NCBI RefSeq assembly: GCF_014201315.1
Contig: NZ_JACHDY010000004.1
Span: 310,001-374,000 of the forward strand
From: Edaphobacter lichenicola
GTDB taxonomy: Bacteria; Acidobacteriota; Terriglobia; Terriglobales; Acidobacteriaceae
DNA length: 64,000 nucleotides
Reading direction: 5' to 3'
Shown here: one piece after another, positions 57,672 through 64,000 of the stretch
Layout: each line of letters opens with the position of its first letter
Numbering within the stretch: position 1 is the stretch's first letter
Position numbers and translations under genes: made by a program
The notes under the pieces: generated by a model
The model's input: the letters and a program-made list of their open reading frames with translations, nothing else
What the model was told of the DNA's origin: nothing
Database searches by the model: none

Positions 57672-58516
57672 CAGGCGCTTGCTCCGGAAAGTCGATAGAC
57701 ACGAGTTGCTGTTTCACCGAGAATGGAGGCCTGCTCGGAAGGGGAGAGCGATGCTGTCCATCCTTCGACAATATGCCACCATTCCGAGTAGCTGCTACCG
57801 ACGGTGCAGACAGGCCAATCTGTTCCAATCATCAGACGCTCTGGGCCAAAGCTCTCAAGCACCACATCGAAATAAGGCCGTAGCAACTCCGGTGTCCACG
57901 TCGCTCGGTTCGCCTCGGTGACGAGTCCAGATACCTTGCAGGTGACGTTTGGTCGTTGGGCCAGTTCGCGGACATTGCGACTCCAGAGATCTATTTCATG
58001 CCGCGCAATGGCAGGTTTGCCCATGTGGTCGAGAACGAAGCTATGAGCAGGAAACTGATCGACGAACGCAATGCCCTCGGGAAGCTGATGAGCATAGACC
58101 AGAAGATCGTAGACAAGGTCGGTCCCAGCGAGATGATGAATTCCTCTCTGGAAGTCAACGCTTGTTAGAAACTGAGAAGGTTCGGCCTGAACGACGTGGC
58201 GCAAGCCCTTCAGTAGAGGATTCTGCCTCAGATCGTCAAGAATCGAAGGGAAGTCTTTTGCCGCGATCGGCGCCCATCCGATAACACCGAGGATAGGGGC
58301 CTCCTGCGCCATTTCGAGGAGCCATTGCGTCTCGTCGAGGCTTTGGCGTGCCTGGACCGCGACGCTCCCATCCACTTTTGCCTCGATAAGCTGCGAGCGA
58401 AGCTCCGAATTCAGAAAGTCGCGGCGGAGGTCTGACATCTCATCAGAGATCCAGTCGTACTCAGCCGGGTCGTATCTCCAGAGATGGTGATGACTATCGA
58501 TACGCAAAGTGATCAC
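57671..58516 (-). CDS. Amidohydrolase-family sugar lactonase (L-fuconolactonase-like)
   Basis: 281 residues. RIDSHHHLWRYDPAEYDWI is the N-terminal metal-binding H-x-H of the COG3618 amidohydrolases, FVLDHMGKPAI contributes the next His, CKVSGLVTEA and MIGTDWPVC the late catalytic Asp. Known members hydrolyse L-fucono-, L-rhamnono- or related lactones. Here the next gene is FucP-like and the opposite arm encodes a fuconate dehydratase-like enzyme, so L-fucono-1,5-lactone to L-fuconate is the likely reaction. First gene of its arm, divergent from the FAH gene. Confidence 0.88.
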   Translation of the reverse strand: MITLRIDSHHHLWRYDPAEYDWISDEMSDLRRDFLNSELRSQLIEAKVDGSVAVQARQSLDETQWLLEMAQEAPILGVIGWAPIAAKDFPSILDDLRQNPLLKGLRHVVQAEPSQFLTSVDFQRGIHHLAGTDLVYDLLVYAHQLPEGIAFVDQFPAHSFVLDHMGKPAIARHEIDLWSRNVRELAQRPNVTCKVSGLVTEANRATWTPELLRPYFDVVLESFGPERLMIGTDWPVCTVGSSYSEWWHIVEGWTASLSPSEQASILGETATRVYRLSGASA

Positions 58517-58582
58517 TCCGTTAAGGTGCCAAGTTTCAGCGCCTCGATCTCTGGACGAACTCAGACGCAGGCCAGGATATCA

Positions 58583-58614
58583 TTTACTAGTAAAAACAAT
58601 TTTCCGCATATAAT
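58583..58614. promoter_or_regulatory. Candidate operator/promoter between the two sugar-acid arms
   Basis: A perfect 12-base palindrome TTTACTAGTAAA (58583-58594) is followed by TATAAT (58609-58614, plus strand), set in an AT-rich stretch of the divergent region. It is a plausible target of the cluster's IclR regulator; both readings are unproven. Confidence 0.4.
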
Positions 58615-58728
58615 ATTGCGTATTCTGGTCTCTGCTGTATAACGAGAACGCTGTAGTTTGAAAAGCCCTTATCCTGCGAACAGTAATGATGATCTGACGT
58701 CAGGAGTCGAATTGAATCAGAGGAGCTC

Positions 58729-59577
58729 ATGAAAGTAGTAACGTTTGCGCAAGGAAACAGAATGCCTCGGCCCGGCGTGCTTGAGTCAGAAAAAGTGTAC
58801 GACATCACGGAATATGGCTTTCGCAGCACGCTGGAGTTGATTGAGGGCGATGCAGATGCACTCAAGGCTATCCGCGGCGCCACGAGTAGCAACGCGTCAT
58901 ACGCACTTGACGAGATCCATCTGTTAGCTCCTATCCAACGGCCGCCCCGCATCTTTGCTGTTGGCCTAAACTATCAGGAGCACGCCGCTGAATCGAAGAT
59001 GACGGTACAGGTGGTCCCGACGGTCTTTATGAAGCTCTCGTCATCGGTGACAGGACCGGATACCGAGGTGATCCTGCCGAAGAACTCTGCGCAGCCTGAT
59101 TATGAAGCAGAGCTTGCTGTAGTAATCGGCAAGCCCGGATATCGCATTGCTGCGCGTGACTGGGAAAAACATGTCTTCGGCTACACGATTGTGAATGATG
59201 TCAGCGCGCGCGACGTGCAGCTTGCGACCTCGCAGTGGACGCTGGGGAAAAGCTTTCCTACCTTCACTCCGTTAGGACCTGCAGTGGTTACACGCGATGA
59301 GATTGCCGATCCTCATGCGCTCGATATACAGCTTGCGATTGACGGGGAGGTGCTACAGAACTCCAATACGAAGAACCTGATCTTCCGTATTCCTCAGCTC
59401 ATTGAACACATCTCTTCGCTCACTCCACTCGAAGCTGGCGACATTATCAGCACAGGAACTCCGCAGGGAGTGGGTCTCGGACGCACTCCGCAGCGCTGGC
59501 TGCGCGATAACGAAGAGATCGTAATTACGATTGCAGGGCTGGGCGAGCTTCGTAACAGGACGCGAGCCGAGGCTTAA
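58729..59577 (+). CDS. Fumarylacetoacetate-hydrolase family enzyme
   Basis: 282 residues. FAVGLNYQEHAAES and PDYEAELAVVIGKPG (metal-binding Glu), then GYTIVNDVSARDVQ and TGTPQGVGLGR are the FAH-fold blocks. In the L-fucose route a member of this family splits 2,4-diketo-3-deoxy-L-fuconate into pyruvate and lactate. That role fits the gene order here (FAH, SDR, dehydratase), though sequence alone does not separate it from other FAH activities. The ATG at 58729 has AGAGGAG upstream. First gene of the plus-strand arm. Confidence 0.85.
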   Translation: MKVVTFAQGNRMPRPGVLESEKVYDITEYGFRSTLELIEGDADALKAIRGATSSNASYALDEIHLLAPIQRPPRIFAVGLNYQEHAAESKMTVQVVPTVFMKLSSSVTGPDTEVILPKNSAQPDYEAELAVVIGKPGYRIAARDWEKHVFGYTIVNDVSARDVQLATSQWTLGKSFPTFTPLGPAVVTRDEIADPHALDIQLAIDGEVLQNSNTKNLIFRIPQLIEHISSLTPLEAGDIISTGTPQGVGLGRTPQRWLRDNEEIVITIAGLGELRNRTRAEA

Positions 59578-59604
59578 TCCATCACCACACGTGGAGGAGA
59601 CAAC

Positions 59605-60354
59605 GTGGCAGAAGCATTTGGGCTGAATAAAAAATCAGCGTTAGTGACTGGCGGAGCAAGCGGCATTGGAGCCGCGACCTGCCGCGAACTGGACCGTGCA
59701 GGCGCAGAAGTGGTGGTTGCAGATCTCAACTTCGAGGCGGCTAAGTCGCTTGCTGACCAGCTGAAGCAGGGAACAGCACTGCACATCGATGTCACCGATG
59801 AGGCCAGCGTGAAAGCCGCTGCTGCTAGTTTGCCGAGGCTCGACATTCTGGTGAACAACGCAGGCATCGGGAATGTAGGAACTGTCGCAGAGGTGAGCTA
59901 CGAGGATTTTGACCGATTGATGAAGGTAAATGTCTACTCCATTTTTCTGGTGACGCAGGCGATGTTGCCTCTAATTCTGCAAGCTCATGGAAGCATTGTG
60001 AATATCGGTTCGGTCGCTGGAATGGTTGGGGTAAAGCAACGTTTTGCGTACTGCGCGAGCAAGGGAGCGGTGCTGGCAATGACGCGACAGCTTGCAGTGG
60101 ATTACCCGAAGGAGTTGCGGGTGAATGCTGTTGCTCCGGGAACTGTGCAAACACCATTCGTCGAAGGCTATCTGGAGAAGTTTCACGCACACGAAAAAGA
60201 GAAGGTTCATGAGCAACTCGTGTCTCGTCAACCGATCGGCCGCCTAGGCACTCCTGAGGATGTGGCGTCCCTTGTGCGCTATCTCTGTTCGGAAGAAGCC
60301 GGGTTTATCAACGGTGCCGTCGTTGCAATCGATGGAGGGTGGACAGCAGCATGA
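59605..60354 (+). CDS. Short-chain dehydrogenase/reductase
   Basis: 249 residues; GTG start with GGAGGAG upstream. TGGASGIGAATC binds the cofactor, VVADLNFEAA suggests NAD(H) preference through the acidic residue, and NNAGIG, NIGSVAGM (catalytic Ser) and YCASKGAVLAM (Tyr-x3-Lys) complete the classical SDR active site. The C-terminus FINGAVVAIDGGWTA is typical. In this pathway it may oxidise 2-keto-3-deoxy-L-fuconate, possibly also the free sugar. It overlaps the next gene by four bases. Confidence 0.92.
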   Translation: MAEAFGLNKKSALVTGGASGIGAATCRELDRAGAEVVVADLNFEAAKSLADQLKQGTALHIDVTDEASVKAAAASLPRLDILVNNAGIGNVGTVAEVSYEDFDRLMKVNVYSIFLVTQAMLPLILQAHGSIVNIGSVAGMVGVKQRFAYCASKGAVLAMTRQLAVDYPKELRVNAVAPGTVQTPFVEGYLEKFHAHEKEKVHEQLVSRQPIGRLGTPEDVASLVRYLCSEEAGFINGAVVAIDGGWTAA

Positions 60355-61679
60355 ACGTCAGCGATCCTCGTATTACTCAGGTCCACACAATTGATCTTCG
60401 CTTTCCTACTTCGAAGTACAGCATCGGCTCTGACGCGGTCAATAAAGATCCAGACTACTCCTCTGCTTATTGCATTCTGGAGACGGACAGCGGTCTTCGT
60501 GGACATGGTCTCACGTTCACGCTTGGCCGAGGAACGGAACTGTGCGTTACAGCGATCGAATATCTTTCGCGCTTTGTCGTTGGACGTCGTTTGAGCGAGA
60601 TTACGGAGAACTTCGCGGCGTTTTCCCGTCAACTGCTCGAAGATAGCCAGTTCCGTTGGCTTGGACCAGAGAAGGGTGTTATTCATCTGGCTGCTGCTGC
60701 CGTGATCAATGCGGTGTGGGATCTTTACGCCAAGGTGGAAGAGAAACCGCTTTGGTTATTGCTCGCAGATATGACGCCAGAGCAGATCGTATCTGCCATT
60801 GACTTCCGTTATATCGATGATGCTCTTTCGCCAGATGAGGCACTCGAGATTCTTCGCACGGCGAAGCAGACGATGCCTGATCGTTTGAAGCTGCTCCGCA
60901 CGCAAGGCTATCAGGCCTATACGACCTCTGTGGGCTGGTTCGGGTTTAGTGATGAGAAGATTTGTCGACTTGCGCAAGAAGCACTGGCTGACGGATGGAC
61001 CTACTTCAAACTGAAAGTCGGAGGAGATCCCGAAGATGATCTTCGCCGTGGCCGCATAGTACGAGAGGCGATCGGTTGGCAAAACCGCTTGATGCTCGAT
61101 GCCAATCAGAAGTGGGGAGTAGAAGAGTCCATCACACGCATTCGCGCTTTGCAGGAACTCCAACCGTGGTGGATGGAGGAACCAACTAGCCCTGACGACA
61201 TTCTTGGGCACGCACGGATTCGCCGCGAGACAAAGCCCACACGCATTGCGACTGGCGAGCATTGCCACAACAAGGTGATGTTTAAACAGTTGATGCAGGC
61301 AGAAGCGATTGACGTATGTCAGATCGACAGCTGTCGCGTGGCGGGCGTGAATGAAAACCTGGCAATCATTCTGATGGCCAAGAAGTTCGGCGTTCCGGTC
61401 TGTCCACATGCCGGAGGCGTTGGGCTTTGCGAGTATGTGCAGCATCTCTCGGCGTTTGATTTTCTGTTCGTTTCAGAAACGATGGAGGACCGGGTCATTG
61501 AGTTTGTCGACCATCTGCACGAACACTTCGTGACCCCGGTCGATGTAAGGAGTGGACGATACTATTTGCCGGAGGTACCAGGCTACAGCATTGAGATCAA
61601 GCCGGAGTCGCTCCAGACGTATGCGTTTCCTCATGGAATCTATTGGTCATCGGAGGAGGCTGGCCACTCGGCAAAGTGA
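60351..61679 (+). CDS. Enolase-superfamily L-fuconate dehydratase
   Basis: 442 residues. TYFKLKVGGDPEDDLRRG has the catalytic KxK, RLMLDANQKWG, WWMEEPTSPDDILGHARI and RIATGEHCHNKVMFKQ the three metal ligands (Asp, Glu, Glu), and DSCRVAGVNENLAI .. CPHAGGVGLCEY the distal general base region. The sequence fits fuconate dehydratases (2-keto-3-deoxy-L-fuconate product) better than other mandelate-racemase members. The ATG at 60351 overlaps the SDR stop (ATGA), so it is translationally coupled. Confidence 0.9.
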   Translation: MNVSDPRITQVHTIDLRFPTSKYSIGSDAVNKDPDYSSAYCILETDSGLRGHGLTFTLGRGTELCVTAIEYLSRFVVGRRLSEITENFAAFSRQLLEDSQFRWLGPEKGVIHLAAAAVINAVWDLYAKVEEKPLWLLLADMTPEQIVSAIDFRYIDDALSPDEALEILRTAKQTMPDRLKLLRTQGYQAYTTSVGWFGFSDEKICRLAQEALADGWTYFKLKVGGDPEDDLRRGRIVREAIGWQNRLMLDANQKWGVEESITRIRALQELQPWWMEEPTSPDDILGHARIRRETKPTRIATGEHCHNKVMFKQLMQAEAIDVCQIDSCRVAGVNENLAIILMAKKFGVPVCPHAGGVGLCEYVQHLSAFDFLFVSETMEDRVIEFVDHLHEHFVTPVDVRSGRYYLPEVPGYSIEIKPESLQTYAFPHGIYWSSEEAGHSAK

Positions 61680-61755
61680 TGGCAGCACGTCAGGCTGTTC
61701 GGCGGTAGGCTGCAAAGGCATCTGCTATTCTGAGTTCGCCTCTCGACCCTTCAAT

Positions 61756-62556
61756 ATGGCATCCAGAAAAACCGTGAAGACCGCTTCTAAACCGGCCAAG
61801 AATACTTATGCTACGCCAGCTCTGGAAAAGGGGCTGGATGTCATTGAACTGCTCGCTCACCATCCGGGTGCCCTGAGCAAAAGCGCCATCTCACGCCATC
61901 TTAATCGCACAGTGTCTGAGATATTCCGCATGCTGGTGTGTCTGGAAAAGCGAGGATACATTGCACAGACCGACGGCGATTGCTACGCGCTGACGTTGAA
62001 GCTTTTCTCGCTGGTACAGGAGCATCCGCCGACGGAGAGGCTAATCACCGAAGCTCTGCCAGTGATCCATCGTGTCACGCAACAAATGGATCAATCGTGC
62101 CACATAGGCATCATTGAAGGTGCCCAGGTTACGATTCTTGCGCAGGTGAATGCGCCGACGCCGGTGGGGTTTTACGTCAAACTCGGCTCGACGGTGGACC
62201 TGATGGAAGCAGCGTCTGGTTACGTAATTCTTGCCCACCTTGGAGACGAAGAGCTTGAGCGCACTCTGACCGAATGGAAGAGCACCACGGGTAAAAAGGT
62301 TCCCGAAGATCTAAAGAAACACCTGTCCCGCATTCGGCGGCAGGGGCATGAGACACAACCGAGCTATTTGGTCCGTGGTGTTGTCAACATCAGCTGTCCA
62401 ATCTTTGATGAGCGTGCCTCGGCCATCGGAGCTCTGACGGTTCCTTACATTCAATACAACGAGTCCAAGATAGGTCTTGCCGAAGGAAGTAAGATCCTGA
62501 AGCAGGCCTGCCTGGAGATTACTCATGCTATCGGCGGGAGACTGCCCGTGAATTGA
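61756..62556 (+). CDS. IclR-family transcriptional regulator
   Basis: 266 residues. A basic, Lys/Thr-rich leader (1-20) precedes the winged helix (about 22-85: ALEKGLDVIELLAHHPGALSKSAISRHLNRTVSEIFRMLVCLEKRGYI). The effector domain (about 100-260) ends with GVVNISCPIFDERASAIGALTVPY. IclR proteins sense small acids. It lies 76 bases behind the dehydratase on the same strand and probably controls this cluster. ATG 61756 gives the expected N-terminus; the longer open frame runs back into the dehydratase. Confidence 0.93.
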   Translation: MASRKTVKTASKPAKNTYATPALEKGLDVIELLAHHPGALSKSAISRHLNRTVSEIFRMLVCLEKRGYIAQTDGDCYALTLKLFSLVQEHPPTERLITEALPVIHRVTQQMDQSCHIGIIEGAQVTILAQVNAPTPVGFYVKLGSTVDLMEAASGYVILAHLGDEELERTLTEWKSTTGKKVPEDLKKHLSRIRRQGHETQPSYLVRGVVNISCPIFDERASAIGALTVPYIQYNESKIGLAEGSKILKQACLEITHAIGGRLPVN

Positions 62557-62647
62557 AACTCCGAAGAGACGACGAAGGTCATCGCTTGAACAAGTCCAAA
62601 ACCAACCCGCACCGCTCTTTAAATCCCACATTGCATGCTCAACGTCC

Positions 62648-64000
62648 TTACCGGAGCAGCCAGTTAATGCTAAGCAAGAGAGCAATGAGTATCATCGCGA
62701 GTACCCACGTCGACCTATACACCCGGTGAGTTGATTTCAACTGTGACCACCGCGTTGGCCCTGTTCCGGATTCGTAATCTGACCGTCCGAATATGCTGAC
62801 GCCCACGGCCACAAGGCAGGTTACAAAGAAGGCGTATATGGCCGAATGAAAGCTGGCGCTCATCATCGATCCATAGCGCAGATAGCCTGAGATAGAGACA
62901 GTCAGGTGCAAGATCGAGGCGCACATTCCAGCAAGGAAGCCAGCAAAAGCACCCCGCGTTGTGATGCGCGGAGAGAGTATCCCGACCAGAAAGATCGCCC
63001 AGAACGGTGTGCCGAAGATAGTAAAGATCAGCTGCACATGCTCCATCATGTTGCTGAAGTAGAACGTGATGGAGGAATCGAGAACTGCGAGAGTGGCGGC
63101 AAAAACAACCGCACAACGGCCAACGATCAGGTAGTGCTCTTCGCGACGGCCGGGACATAGCTGCGTACGATAGATGTCCTCTGTCCATACTGAAGCGAAT
63201 GCCGCGACGTTGGCAGCGACCCCAGACAGAAGGCTGGCGGCGAGTGCGGTACATCCGACGCTCAGCATGACTGGGCCGTATGCCCTTTGCATTAGCAACG
63301 GGATAGCCTGCTCGTATCGTGCAGTGGTGCCCAATTGAGTGAAGAGGCGTGCTGCGACCAATCCCGGGCAAACGACGAGCAGGGCAAAGAAGAGCTTCGC
63401 CAATCCGCTCCACAGAGGCACCTGTTGCGCTGCTAACTCCGTGCGGGCAGTGAAGGCGCGTTGCATCAGCACGAAATCGGTACACCAGTATCCGAACCCG
63501 AGTACGAATCCTAAGCCCACGGTTAGCCCAAGAACATCAAATGGACTGGACACAGACGCGGTCGGCATACCCACCCACAGGTGGCCCAGCGAGACTTGGT
63601 CCGTTCTGGTTGTAACCAGCAGGTACCGAATACTTAGAAAGCCGATAGGCAGGAGTCCGAGAAGCACGACGGTGAGCTGTAGTATTTCGTTATAGATAGT
63701 CGCGCGGAGTCCGCCTAAAAGGATATAAACCAGCACGACAATCGCAGTGGCGACGCCTCCAGTGATGAAGCTCCATCCGACTGCCACCTCGAGAAACTGG
63801 GCTACAGCGAAAAGCGACACCCCGCCCAGCAGCAGGAGGGAACAGGCGACCACGCAAGCATTCAGGAGACGCATTTGGGGTCCGTAGCGAATTTCCAGGA
63901 ACTGCGGCACGCTCCGGATCGAAAGGGTACGGTAGAGTGGCAGAAATCGAAGTGCCGAAAACAGGAGTGCCGGGATAGCACCAATCAGATAGAAGTGAAA
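62648..64000 (-). CDS. Sodium:solute symporter (SSS family), 5' end beyond the window
   Basis: At least 450 residues; the frame is open to the last base of the window (translation there begins FHFYLIGAIPALLFSALRFLP), so the start codon lies outside. PQFLEIRYGPQMRLLNA, a helix-rich body with YILLGGLRATIYNEILQL, GYWCTDFVLMQRAFTARTELAAQ and SGVAANVAAFASVWTEDIY are the SSS hallmarks, closest to the sugar/SGLT branch. About 11 helices are visible. It probably takes up a sugar or sugar acid for the neighbouring pathway, next to FucP as a second importer. Confidence 0.88.
   Translation of the reverse strand, partial: FHFYLIGAIPALLFSALRFLPLYRTLSIRSVPQFLEIRYGPQMRLLNACVVACSLLLLGGVSLFAVAQFLEVAVGWSFITGGVATAIVVLVYILLGGLRATIYNEILQLTVVLLGLLPIGFLSIRYLLVTTRTDQVSLGHLWVGMPTASVSSPFDVLGLTVGLGFVLGFGYWCTDFVLMQRAFTARTELAAQQVPLWSGLAKLFFALLVVCPGLVAARLFTQLGTTARYEQAIPLLMQRAYGPVMLSVGCTALAASLLSGVAANVAAFASVWTEDIYRTQLCPGRREEHYLIVGRCAVVFAATLAVLDSSITFYFSNMMEHVQLIFTIFGTPFWAIFLVGILSPRITTRGAFAGFLAGMCASILHLTVSISGYLRYGSMMSASFHSAIYAFFVTCLVAVGVSIFGRSDYESGTGPTRWSQLKSTHRVYRSTWVLAMILIALLLSINWLLR

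Overview
The window is a chromosomal segment of a GC-rich Gram-negative soil-type bacterium, most likely an acidobacterium of the Edaphobacter/Granulicella/Terriglobus kind. Grounds are the strong NNC codon preference, the ribosomal block rplM-rpsI, rpsB-tsf and pyrH, a long B12-dependent ribonucleotide reductase, many GT-C type membrane glycosyltransferases, secreted M1 and M13 peptidases, and interspersed short repeats built on GTCATCCTGAGCG and ACGGCTTTAGCCG. The taxon is inferred from recall, not from a search.

Layout. 0.1-10 kb: metK, a RodZ-like HTH membrane protein, a Wzy-like polymerase, a lone FtsX-type permease behind a 200-bp nested palindrome, small DUF membrane proteins and a GT39 glycosyltransferase. 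10-20 kb: membrane proteins, then rplM, rpsI, rpsB and tsf, a codon-atypical glycosyltransferase, pyrH and an acyltransferase. 20-28 kb: two paralogous beta-propeller lipoproteins, an M13 peptidase, an MCE/MlaD protein with five C-terminal repeats, and acpS. 28.1-31.9 kb: a four-gene minus-strand operon that is the main discovery candidate. It encodes two secreted Asn/Ser-rich proteins sharing a propeptide motif and a repeat, a periplasmic C39 peptidase and a coiled-coil plus beta-barrel outer-membrane protein, which is the component set of a Fap functional-amyloid system.

32-44 kb: an ABC ATPase, a JmjC-like oxygenase, an M1 peptidase, CorA, a coupled beta-carbonic anhydrase/bestrophin pair, a redoxin, an HNH protein and another GT39 enzyme. 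44-47.7 kb: nrdJ behind a promoter with an NrdR-box-like palindrome. 47.7-51 kb: IS-end-like repeats and a decaying molybdenum hydroxylase operon. 51.6-55 kb: a histidine kinase, response regulator and PP2C phosphatase operon. 55.3-64 kb: a non-phosphorylative L-fucose-type sugar acid pathway of two divergent arms (transporter, Gfo/Idh dehydrogenase and lactonase; FAH hydrolase, SDR and fuconate dehydratase), with an IclR regulator and a sodium:solute symporter that runs off the window end.

No rRNA, tRNA or CRISPR array was recognised. Starts were chosen by ribosome-binding site and family alignment and often differ from the longest open frame.
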